Below the pieces are notes generated by a model. It saw nothing but the letters and a program-made list of their open reading frames with translations. It was not told where the DNA came from and did no database searches. Below, piece after piece: positions 54,220 through 61,936 of a DNA stretch of 64,000 nt. Each line of letters opens with the position of its first letter. Position 1 is the stretch's first letter. Source of the DNA: Geothrix fermentans DSM 14018 (GTDB lineage Bacteria > Acidobacteriota > Holophagae > Holophagales > Holophagaceae). The position numbers were made by a program, and so were the translations under genes. The stretch covers positions 642,979-706,978 of the forward strand of contig NZ_KE386810.1 of assembly GCF_000428885.1 (NCBI RefSeq). Reading direction: 5' to 3'.

Positions 54220-57030
54220 CTACTTGGCGGCCAGCCAGCTGTCGCCGGTGCGAACCTCGGCTGCCAGCTTCACGCCCAGGGGTCCCAGATCATCGGCACC
54301 CTCCATGGCCTCCTTCAGCAGGGCCGAGGCATGCTCCACCTCCGCCGGAGGCGCCTCCAGGAGCAGCTCGTCGTGGACCTGGAGCAGGAGGCGCGCCTGG
54401 AGGCCCGAGGCCTGGAGACTGCGGTGCAGGCACACCATGGCCCGGCGCATGAGGTCCGCCGCCGTGCCCTGCACGATGGTGTTCACGGCCTCCCGCAGGC
54501 CCTGGGCCTGGAACTGCTTGTTGGGGCTCTCCAGCTCGGGGATGCGCCGGATGCGGCCCCAGTGGGTGCGCACCAGGCCCTCGGCCAGAGCCTTCTCCTT
54601 GGCCCCCTCGATCCAGGCGGCCACCTTGGGCATGCGCTCGAAGTAGCGCTCGATGAAGGCCTTGGCCTCCTTCTGGCTGACGCCGATGTTGGCCGCCAGC
54701 GCGAAGGCCCCCTGGCCGTAGAGCAGGCCGAAGTTCACGGCCTTGGAGGCGCTGCGCTGCTCGGAGGTGACCTGGTCCATGGGCACGTTGAACACTTCCG
54801 AGGCCGTGCGGCGGTGAATGTCCTCGCCAGCGGCGAAGGCGCCCAGCAGCACGGGGTCCTCGGCCAGAGCCGCCACCACGCGCAGCTCGATCTGGCTGTA
54901 GTCCGCGTCCAGCAACACCCAGCCGGGCTCGGGCACGAAGGCGCCGCGGATGAGGCGGCCCTCCTCCGTGCGGATGGGGATGTTCTGCAGGTTGGGATCG
55001 CTGGAGGCCAGCCGCCCCGAGGCCACGGCCGCCTGGTGCAGCCGCGTGTGCACCCGGCCCGTAACGGGGTTCACCATCTGCGGCAGGGCTTCCACGTAGG
55101 TGCCCAGCAGCTTCACCATCTGCCGGTGGCGCAGCAGCTCGCTGGCGATCTCGGCGCCCTGCTTCTCCGCCAGCTCCTGGAGCACGTCCTCGTCTGTGCT
55201 GGGGGCCTTGGTCTTGCCGGTGTACTTGACGGGTTTGAAGCCCAGCTTGCCGAAGAGGATGCCGCCCAGCTGCGTGGGGCTGTTGAGGTTGAAGGCCTCG
55301 CCGGCGAGCTCGACCACGCGCGTTTGCGCCCGTTCGCGCTCGGCGCGCATACGCGCGCCGAGTAGGGAAAGGACCTCCAGGTCTAAGCGGACGCCGTGGC
55401 CCTCCAGGGCGGCCAGCACGTCCACCAGTGGCAGGTCCACCTCCTCGTAGAGGCGCTTCAGCTGATCGTCCGTGAGCCTCGCCCGCAGCTTGTCGCAGAG
55501 CTGAAGGGCCAGGTCCGCATCCTCGGCGGCGTACTGCACGGCCTGCTCGAACACCGCCTCGTCGAAGCGCTTCTGGGCCTTGCCCTTCCCCACCACCTCC
55601 TCGAAGGCGATGGGCTTCAGATCCAGGTGGCGCACGGAGAGGTCGTCCAGGTTGTGGCGGACGCCGCTGTCCAGGAGGAAGCTCAGCACCATGCTGTCGT
55701 CGGCCAGGCCCGCCACGGGCAGGCCGTGGCGGGACAGGACCTGCAAGTCGTACTTGAGGTTCTGGCCGCACTTGCCCACGGAAGGATCGGCGAACAGCGG
55801 AGCCAGCACGCGCCGGGCCTCCGCAAAGGGGACGTTGCGGGGGTCGAGGTGGGGCGCCAGCTCGGCGAAGAAGGCGACCGCATCGCCCCGCAGGTCCAGC
55901 AGGGAATCCGGCAGTCCCGAGTCCGGGAGCAGGCCGGGCAGCGAGCCTTCCGTATCCGCCGTGGCGGGCTTGAGGTGGGCCAGGGGCACGTAGAGACCCT
56001 CGTTGGGCGTCCACGCCAGGCTCAGGCCCACGAGGTGACCCCGGGTGGGGTCGATGCTGGTGGTTTCGGTGTCAAGGCCGAAGCGCCCCGCCGCGCGGCA
56101 GGCGGCCACGGCGGCTTCCAGGTCCGCCGCGGTGGCCGCGGCGCGGTATTTCCGTGCGCTGCCCGCCTCCTTGGCGCTCTGGGTGAACTCCTTCGTGAGC
56201 GTCTGGAAGCCGAGGGCCTTGAAGGTCTCCCGGGCCCTGGCCTCGTCCACGCCGGGATAGACGAGATCCTTCGGATGCAGGGGCAGGTCGAGGTCGGTCA
56301 CCACCGTGACCAGGCGCTTGGTGAGGTCCAGCCAGCCGGCCTCGGAATCGAGGGCGGCCTCCAGGCCCTCCCGCTGCTTGGGTTTCAGATCCGCCTTGGC
56401 GGCGATGACGCCGTCCAGGCTGCCGTGCTTCTCCAGCAGCAGGGCGGCACCCTTCTCGCCGATGCCGGGCACGCCCTTCACGTTGTCCGAGGCGTCTCCC
56501 ACCAGGCTGAGGAAGTCCACCACCTGCTCGGGCCACACGCCCATGCGGGCCTTCACGCCCTCGCGGTCGTGCCAGACCTCGCCCTCCTTGGTGTTCAGCA
56601 CCTGGATCTTCAGGCCGTCGTCCACCAGCTGGAGCAGGTCCTTGTCGGGACTGACGATGACCGCCGGCAGGCCGCTGGCGGCGGATTCCCGCGCCAGGGT
56701 GCCCATGACATCATCCGCCTCGAAGCCGGACAGCTCCACGATAGGGATGGAGAGCGCCTCCACCAGCTGACGGATCATGGGGATCTGCGGGCGCAGGTCC
56801 TCGGGCATCTCCGCCCGGTTGGCCTTGTACTCCGGATAGAGCTCGTGCCGGAAGGTGGGCCCGGGCATGTCGAACACGCAGGCGATGTGCGTGGGCTGGT
56901 GCTTCTCCAAGAGCTGGAGCACCAACCGCGTGAAGGTGTACGCCGCCCCGTTCTTCAGCCGCGGGTTGGCGAAGTAGGCCCGAAAAATGAAGGCGAAGGT
57001 GTCGACGAGGTAGAGGCGGTCTTCGGACAT
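54220..57030 (-). CDS. polA: DNA polymerase I
   Basis: This is a 936-residue repair and Okazaki-fragment polymerase. The 5' nuclease (about 1-290) has LYLVDTFAFIFRAYFA, FEADDVMGTLA, VSPDKDLLQL and SLVGDASDNVKGVPGIG. The 3'-5' exonuclease domain (about 310-520) keeps its DxE pair (D320, E322 in FGLDTETTS), so proofreading looks intact. The polymerase domain has SSDPNLQNIPIRTEEGRLIR, motif A LLDADYSQIELRV, the O-helix KAVNFGLLYG and motif C LLQVHDELLLEAP. The ATG at 57030 begins the conserved MSEDRLYLVD. Length is normal. Confidence 0.96.
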   Translation of the reverse strand: MSEDRLYLVDTFAFIFRAYFANPRLKNGAAYTFTRLVLQLLEKHQPTHIACVFDMPGPTFRHELYPEYKANRAEMPEDLRPQIPMIRQLVEALSIPIVELSGFEADDVMGTLARESAASGLPAVIVSPDKDLLQLVDDGLKIQVLNTKEGEVWHDREGVKARMGVWPEQVVDFLSLVGDASDNVKGVPGIGEKGAALLLEKHGSLDGVIAAKADLKPKQREGLEAALDSEAGWLDLTKRLVTVVTDLDLPLHPKDLVYPGVDEARARETFKALGFQTLTKEFTQSAKEAGSARKYRAAATAADLEAAVAACRAAGRFGLDTETTSIDPTRGHLVGLSLAWTPNEGLYVPLAHLKPATADTEGSLPGLLPDSGLPDSLLDLRGDAVAFFAELAPHLDPRNVPFAEARRVLAPLFADPSVGKCGQNLKYDLQVLSRHGLPVAGLADDSMVLSFLLDSGVRHNLDDLSVRHLDLKPIAFEEVVGKGKAQKRFDEAVFEQAVQYAAEDADLALQLCDKLRARLTDDQLKRLYEEVDLPLVDVLAALEGHGVRLDLEVLSLLGARMRAERERAQTRVVELAGEAFNLNSPTQLGGILFGKLGFKPVKYTGKTKAPSTDEDVLQELAEKQGAEIASELLRHRQMVKLLGTYVEALPQMVNPVTGRVHTRLHQAAVASGRLASSDPNLQNIPIRTEEGRLIRGAFVPEPGWVLLDADYSQIELRVVAALAEDPVLLGAFAAGEDIHRRTASEVFNVPMDQVTSEQRSASKAVNFGLLYGQGAFALAANIGVSQKEAKAFIERYFERMPKVAAWIEGAKEKALAEGLVRTHWGRIRRIPELESPNKQFQAQGLREAVNTIVQGTAADLMRRAMVCLHRSLQASGLQARLLLQVHDELLLEAPPAEVEHASALLKEAMEGADDLGPLGVKLAAEVRTGDSWLAAK

Positions 57031-57126
57031 GCCCCCAGTCTGGCACCACTTTCCCCGGCCGCCCCGGCCCACACCCTGCGGGAGAGGGCGGATCGGCCGC
57101 GTCGTGGACGGGCTTCCTCGAGGGCC

Positions 57127-57154
57127 TTGACAGCACGAACGATCGTTCTATTTT
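57127..57154 (+). promoter_or_regulatory. Promoter with embedded TetR operator
   Basis: TTGACA (57127-57132) and TATTTT (57149-57154) are 16 bp apart. The perfect 12-bp palindrome GAACGATCGTTC (57137-57148) fills the spacer. This is the usual form of TetR-family operators and would block RNA polymerase when bound, so the TetR gene 24 bp downstream is probably autoregulated together with the hydrolase behind it. Confidence 0.8.
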
Positions 57155-57177
57155 TATGAAACACGCTGGATTCGCCC

Positions 57178-57831
57178 ATGACCCCATCCTCTCCTGAACC
57201 CCTGGTCCCCCACCCCGCCCACAAGGGCGCGCTCACACGCCAGGCCATCCTCCAGGAGGCCATGGATCTGGCCTCGGTCAACGGGCTGGAAGGCTTGACC
57301 ATCGGCTCCCTGGCCGAGGCCACGAACCTCAGCAAGAGCGGCCTCTTCGCCCATTTCGGTTCCAAGGAGGAGCTCCAGCTGGCCACCGTCCAGGCGGCTC
57401 GCGCGGTCTTCATCGAACAGGTCTTCGGGCCCGCGCTCACCGCGCCCCGCGGGGTCAAGCGGCTCTGCGCGGTTCTGGCCGCCTGGCTGGACTACGCGGA
57501 GCGGGAGATGTTCCGGGGCGGCTGTTTTTTCGCCGCGGTTTCCGTCGAATTCGACAGCCGCCCGGGCCCCGTGCGGGACATGGTGACGGTCTGCATGGAT
57601 GACTGGCGCACCAGCCTCGCGCGCCTGGTGCGCGAAGCCAGAGAGTGCGGCGAGCTCTCGCGCGGCGCCGACCCCGAACAACTGGCCTTCGAGTTCGGGG
57701 CGCTGGCCCTGGGCGCCAACGGGGCCTTCCAGCTCCACCGGGATCATCGGTGCTTCGCCATGGCCCGCCGCGCGATCAAAGAGCGCCTGAAGGTCTTCGC
57801 CGCTCCGGGCCTCCGCATCCCCTCCTTCTGA
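57178..57831 (+). CDS. TetR-family transcriptional regulator
   Basis: This is a 217-residue repressor with an N-terminal HTH (about 20-65: RQAILQEAMDLASVNGLEGL then LAEATNLSKSGLFAHFGSKE) and a ligand-binding domain containing FRGGCFFAAVSVEFDSRPG. The palindrome within its own promoter is the likely operator. It is followed after 10 nt by an alpha/beta hydrolase gene on the same strand, so both are presumably induced together by an unknown, probably hydrophobic, ligand. Confidence 0.92.
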   Translation: MTPSSPEPLVPHPAHKGALTRQAILQEAMDLASVNGLEGLTIGSLAEATNLSKSGLFAHFGSKEELQLATVQAARAVFIEQVFGPALTAPRGVKRLCAVLAAWLDYAEREMFRGGCFFAAVSVEFDSRPGPVRDMVTVCMDDWRTSLARLVREARECGELSRGADPEQLAFEFGALALGANGAFQLHRDHRCFAMARRAIKERLKVFAAPGLRIPSF

Positions 57832-57841
57832 CGAGCCTCCC

Positions 57842-58789
57842 ATGACCCGCCAAGCTGGCCGCTCCATCCAGGCCCAGACACTCAAGCTGGGCTTCCACGC
57901 CCTCCGCGCCCTGTCCTCGAACCTCGCCCATCGAGGGGCCGAGCGCCTGTTTTCCACCCCGCGCCGGCGGAAGGAGACCGGGGTCGAGCGGGTGGCCCTG
58001 GGGCGTGCGCGTACATTCCACTTCCATTCGGGGGGCCTCCGGCTCCGGGCCCACGCCTGGGGCGAAGGCCCGGCCGTGCTCTGCCTCCATGGGTGGGAGG
58101 GCCAGGGGCTCCAGTTCCATGCCTTCGTCGAACCCCTGGCCAAGGCCGGATTCTCCACTCTGACCTTCGACCAGCCCGGGCATGGCGGCTCCCAGGGCCG
58201 GCGCAGCGGCCCCCGTGAGTGGGCCCAGGCCATCCAGGACCTGGTGGCTCGAGTGGGCCCCATCCACGGAGCGGTGGCCCACTCGCTTGGCGCCGCGGGA
58301 GCCGCCCTGGCCGTGGACCAGGGATTGCACATGCCGCGCATCGTTCTCCTGGCACCCCCCGCCGGGCCCGATCGCTACTACTGCACCCTCCTGTCCCTGC
58401 TGGGCTTCCCCGAGGCCGAGCATGTGGCGGCATTCCAGGCCTATGCCGGCCGCACCGGACTCCCCCCTGAACGGATCCGAATCCAGAGCCTGGCCACCCG
58501 GATCGCCGCGCCTCTGTTGGTGATCCACGACCGCCTGGACCGCGAGGTGCCCTGGTCCGAGGGAGCCGCCATCGCCGCCGCCTGTCCCGGGGCCATCCTG
58601 CGCACCACGGAGGGCCTGGGCCACCGCCGGATCATCCGCGATCCCTGGGTGATCGAGCAGACGATCGCCTTCCTCGGTGAGGCGGCCCCGCAGGAGAAGA
58701 TCCCCTACCATGGCGAGGGCCTCCGCAGCCTGGAGTGGCACCTCTTCCACCGTGACCTCCAGGGGAGGCTGCTCGATCCCGGAGCCTGA
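57842..58789 (+). CDS. Alpha/beta-hydrolase under TetR control
   Basis: This is a 315-residue hydrolase without a signal peptide. After a basic N-terminal region (about 1-50) comes the fold: VLCLHGWEGQGLQF (oxyanion), the nucleophile Ser in GAVAHSLGAAG, the acid in IHDRLDREVPW and the His in EGLGHRRIIRD. The substrate may be an ester or lipid; the family is too broad to name it. It is co-transcribed with the TetR gene and convergent with an SDR gene. Confidence 0.88.
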   Translation: MTRQAGRSIQAQTLKLGFHALRALSSNLAHRGAERLFSTPRRRKETGVERVALGRARTFHFHSGGLRLRAHAWGEGPAVLCLHGWEGQGLQFHAFVEPLAKAGFSTLTFDQPGHGGSQGRRSGPREWAQAIQDLVARVGPIHGAVAHSLGAAGAALAVDQGLHMPRIVLLAPPAGPDRYYCTLLSLLGFPEAEHVAAFQAYAGRTGLPPERIRIQSLATRIAAPLLVIHDRLDREVPWSEGAAIAAACPGAILRTTEGLGHRRIIRDPWVIEQTIAFLGEAAPQEKIPYHGEGLRSLEWHLFHRDLQGRLLDPGA

Positions 58790-58820
58790 ACCACTCCGCC
58801 TCGGCACTCCAGAATCTGGG

Positions 58821-59645
58821 TCAGCCCAGTCCGTAGGCCCGGCGCAGGATCCGCTCCCACCAGGCGGCGGGCAGGAGGGCCTTCAGCTTGCCCACCCAGA
58901 AGGCATCCCGGCCGATGACCACGCGCCGCGGGGGATGGTCGGCCACCAGGGCCCGCAGGATCCTGCGGGCACAGCGCTCCGCGTCCATGGCGAAGCGCTC
59001 GCCCTGGCGCTTCCGCACGGCCAGGTAGCGCGCAAGGATCGCCTCGTACCGGGTGCCCTTGGCCCGCTCGGGCAGATCCCCCCAGGCCTTCGTCAGGGTT
59101 TCCCTGAACTCCGTGCGGATGGCGCCGGGCTCCACCAGCACGACGGCCACCTCCTCCCCGACTTCCAGCCGCAGGCTCTCCGCCAGGGCCACCACCGCGT
59201 GCTTGGAGGCGTTGTAGGGGCCGGCCAGAGGGATGGACAGGCGACCCAGCATGGACGCCACCTGCAGGATCCGCGCGCCGGGCACCCGCCGCAACAGAGG
59301 CAGGAAGGCGTTCGTCACCTGGTGCAGGCCGATCACATTGGTCTCGAATTGCGCGCGGAGTTCCTCCGCGCGGAGAAGCTCGAGCGGGCCCACCTGGCCG
59401 TAGCCGGCGTTGTTGACCAGGGCTTTGAGGTGCAGGTCGGCGCAGGCGGCAGCCGCCGCCGCGATGCTGGCACCATCCGTCACATCCAGGGAGAGCAGCC
59501 GGAGGTCGTCGCCCGGCGGCAGGTCCGCCAGCGTTTCCGGCCGCCGCGCCGTGGCCACCACGCCCCACCCCGCCGCGCGGCAGAGCGGCACCAGGGCCCG
59601 CCCGATGCCCGTCGAACACCCTGTGATGAGCACCCAGTTCCGCAT
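58821..59645 (-). CDS. Short-chain dehydrogenase/reductase (SDR)
   Basis: This is a 274-residue classical SDR with WVLITGCSTGIGRAL, ALVNNAGYGQVGP, catalytic Ser in LQVASMLGR and YNASK (Tyr and Lys). The C-terminal extension with VVIGRDAFWVGKLKALLP resembles lipid- or retinol-type SDRs that act on hydrophobic substrates. The ATG at 59645 is preferred over one six codons upstream. It is convergent with the TetR-regulated hydrolase, which may indicate shared lipid metabolism, but the transcripts are separate. Confidence 0.88.
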   Translation of the reverse strand: MRNWVLITGCSTGIGRALVPLCRAAGWGVVATARRPETLADLPPGDDLRLLSLDVTDGASIAAAAAACADLHLKALVNNAGYGQVGPLELLRAEELRAQFETNVIGLHQVTNAFLPLLRRVPGARILQVASMLGRLSIPLAGPYNASKHAVVALAESLRLEVGEEVAVVLVEPGAIRTEFRETLTKAWGDLPERAKGTRYEAILARYLAVRKRQGERFAMDAERCARRILRALVADHPPRRVVIGRDAFWVGKLKALLPAAWWERILRRAYGLG

Positions 59646-59665
59646 GCAGCCATCTTTCCACATGC

Positions 59666-59700
59666 TGCGAAACGGGGCGCCGATGGCGCCCCGTTTCGCA
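59666..59700 (-). terminator. Perfect 16-bp hairpin after the small secreted protein
   Basis: TGCGAAACGGGGCGCC (59666-59681) pairs perfectly with GGCGCCCCGTTTCGCA (59685-59700) around the loop GAT, 14 nt past the stop of the gene at 59715. No T-run follows. It lies just upstream of the SDR gene and probably ends or stabilises the upstream transcript. Confidence 0.65.
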
Positions 59701-59714
59701 GACGGATGGATCGA

Positions 59715-60002
59715 TTACTTCTTCTTGGCCGGAGCCTTGGCGGCGGCCTTGCTCTCGATCTTGGTGGCCACCTGCTTGTAGGTGACGGTCACCTTGTCGC
59801 CGACCTTGAGGGCTTCCTTGCCGGCGGTGCCGCCGTCGGTGTAGAAGCGCCAGGCCTCCTTGCCGAGGTCCAGGGTGAAGCTGTCGGGGGCCACTTCCTT
59901 CACGGTGCCGGTCTTCTGGTAGCTGACGGCTGCGGCGGCCCAGCCGAGGGCGGCGCCCAGGATGGCCGTGGCCGAAAGAACGGCAAGCGACTTCATGCGC
60001 AT
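59715..60002 (-). CDS. Small secreted or membrane-anchored protein with Lys/Ala-rich tail
   Basis: This is a 95-residue protein with an N-terminal hydrophobic segment (MKSLAVLSATAILGAALGWAAAA) that is a signal peptide or anchor. The mature domain, with TGTVKEVAPDSFTLDLGKEA and KVGDKVTVTYKQVATKIE, looks like a small beta-barrel of OB type. It ends with an Ala/Lys tail (KAAAKAPAKKK). The ATG at 60002 is chosen because AAGGAGA lies seven bases upstream; the next ATG is two codons in. Function unknown. Confidence 0.78.
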   Translation of the reverse strand: MRMKSLAVLSATAILGAALGWAAAAVSYQKTGTVKEVAPDSFTLDLGKEAWRFYTDGGTAGKEALKVGDKVTVTYKQVATKIESKAAAKAPAKKK

Positions 60003-60059
60003 GAGGCTCTCCTTGAAAAGGTGCCCCCAGGCTAGCAGTCCCCCATGAAAGGGCAAGAA

Positions 60060-61781
60060 CTACACGATGGCCAGCAACCCCACGAGCCAGAAGCTCAGGT
60101 CCACGCTCAGCTCGAAGCGGTGTTTCCCCGTCGTGAAGCGCTCGTGGTAGAGCCACAGGTACAGCACCGGGTAGGCCGCGCAGGCCACCAGCACCAGGGC
60201 CACCGCCAGGGGATGCCCGTGCTGGCGGTTCTCGAAGGTGAGCCAGAGGGTGCCCGCCAGCAGCGTCCCCAGCAGGGCCAGCAGCACCGCCTTGGTGGTG
60301 GCCTTCCCCATGAAGATGGGCAGGGTCTCCTTCCCCACGATCTGGTCGTTCTGCATGTCCCGGATCTCGTAGATGACCGTGCGCACGAAGGTCAGCACGC
60401 CCACCAGGAACATGGCGGCGAAGGCGCGCAGGTCCCAGATGCGGCCCTCCTGCCAGACCGGCATGATGACGGCCACCGTGGCCAGGGCCAGGGCCACCAC
60501 CACGTCCTTGGAGCCCGGAATATTCCGCAGGCTGAAGGCGCGGCTCCCCAGGGTGAAGCGCCGCTTGTAGGCGGCGCCGACCAGGACGGCGCCCGCGGCC
60601 ACTGCCAGGGCCTTGGGGCCCAGGCTGGCCGCCAGTCCCAGGGTGAGGGCCAGGGCCACCAGGCCCGTGGTCATCAGGACCCTGCGGTTGCGCTCCAGGA
60701 ACCGCGCCCGGGCCGGCCCCTTGGCGCCGAGGCCCAGGGGATCCAGGAAGGGGCTCAGCAGGTACATGGCCAGCACGTAGGTGCCCGCGAGGAGGGGATA
60801 GCGCCAGCCCAGATGCAGGCCCAGCCACTTGTGGACGCCCAGGGTCATGAGCGCCACGCCGATGGCCAGCAGCGATGAGCTGCCGAAGGCGGCCTGGAGG
60901 AAGCTGCGCCAGCGGCTCGGACCGTCGCCCAGCTGCTCCAGCACATCCACCACCTCGTCCACCAGCCAGGTGGGCGTGGAGGCGCCGGCGAGGACCCCCA
61001 CGGTCTCCCGGCCCGAGAACATCCCGAGGTCCAGCTCCGCTGCCGTCTCCACGTACTGGACGGGCTTGCCGTAGTGGTGGGCCAGCTCGGCCAGGTGCTT
61101 GGTGTTGCTGGAGGCCTTGCCGCCCACGACGATCACCGTGTCCACCGTGCGGGCCAGGTTCTTGGCCTCGTCCTGGCGCATCCAGGTGTCCTCGCAGATG
61201 GTGTTCTCGAAAACCGCGTCCACCGAGCGGGTGCGGATGTAGTCCGTGATGGCGTGATAGTCCTTCACCGTGAAGGTGGTCTGGGCCACCACCAGCACCT
61301 TCTTCAGCTGCTCGTCCGTGAGCGCCTCGGCCTCCGCCATGTTCGCGACGATGACCGAGCCGCTGTCCGCGAAGCTGCGGTGGGCCACGCTCTCCGCATG
61401 GCCGTGGCTGCCCAGGATCACGGTGAAGTACCCCTTGGGGCTCCACTTCTTGATCTTGTGGTGGACCTTGGCCACCTCGGGACAGGTGGCGTTCACGATC
61501 TTCAGCTCCCCCTTCTTCTGCCGCTCCTTCAGGCCCCGCAGGTCCTGGATGGGGATGCCATGGGCCCGGATGACCACGGTGCCGTTCTCCACCTTGTCCG
61601 GCGCCTCGGCCACGGCCACGCCCCGCTTGCCGATGAGATCCAGCGCCTGGGGGTTGTGGATGAGGGGGCCCAGCGTCTGGACCGTACGGCCGTCGTTCCG
61701 CACCGAGGCCTCCAGCACCGCGTCCATGGCGCGCTTCACGCCCCAGCAGAATCCCGCGGTCTTGGCGACGATCACCTTCAT
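60060..61781 (-). CDS. ispH: IspH fused to a UbiA-type membrane prenyltransferase domain
   Basis: This is a 573-residue fusion. Residues 1-285 are 4-hydroxy-3-methylbut-2-enyl diphosphate reductase, which makes IPP and DMAPP: cluster ligands C12 (GFCWGV), C100 (NATCPEV) and C196 (FENTICEDTW), plus LGPLIHNP, IRAHGIP, SHGHAES and KASSNTKHL. Residues about 295-573 form eight or so membrane helices resembling UbiA prenyltransferases. The second aspartate motif is clear (EIRDMQNDQIVGKETLP, D475 and D479), but I do not see a proper first NDxxDxxxD motif. The fusion would join isoprenoid formation to a membrane prenyl-transfer domain. No internal stop or start suggests two genes. Confidence 0.88.
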   Translation of the reverse strand: MKVIVAKTAGFCWGVKRAMDAVLEASVRNDGRTVQTLGPLIHNPQALDLIGKRGVAVAEAPDKVENGTVVIRAHGIPIQDLRGLKERQKKGELKIVNATCPEVAKVHHKIKKWSPKGYFTVILGSHGHAESVAHRSFADSGSVIVANMAEAEALTDEQLKKVLVVAQTTFTVKDYHAITDYIRTRSVDAVFENTICEDTWMRQDEAKNLARTVDTVIVVGGKASSNTKHLAELAHHYGKPVQYVETAAELDLGMFSGRETVGVLAGASTPTWLVDEVVDVLEQLGDGPSRWRSFLQAAFGSSSLLAIGVALMTLGVHKWLGLHLGWRYPLLAGTYVLAMYLLSPFLDPLGLGAKGPARARFLERNRRVLMTTGLVALALTLGLAASLGPKALAVAAGAVLVGAAYKRRFTLGSRAFSLRNIPGSKDVVVALALATVAVIMPVWQEGRIWDLRAFAAMFLVGVLTFVRTVIYEIRDMQNDQIVGKETLPIFMGKATTKAVLLALLGTLLAGTLWLTFENRQHGHPLAVALVLVACAAYPVLYLWLYHERFTTGKHRFELSVDLSFWLVGLLAIV

Positions 61782-61810
61782 GGCGGCCCCATCATCCTGA
61801 ATTGCACAAT

Positions 61811-61841
61811 CCTGACCTGGTTAGTCAGGTTATTCATCATA
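61811..61841 (-). promoter_or_regulatory. Promoter of ispH fusion with an IscR-like dyad
   Basis: The -10-like TATGAT (minus strand, 61841-61836) is followed downstream by the perfect dyad CCTGAC-N7-GTCAGG (61811-61829). The half sites match the CCnGACT/AGTC(A)GG pattern of type-1 IscR sites in most positions. The dyad covers the expected transcription start of ispH, an Fe-S enzyme, so repression by an Rrf2-family iron-sulfur regulator is plausible. Confidence 0.5.
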
Positions 61842-61936
61842 CCCCCCGCAGGACGCCGGCGCACCATCGAGATGGAATGGGTCCGATGAGGTACCCTGGC
61901 CTGAGCCCCCCTCGCCGCCTCTCCGGGAACCCTCCC

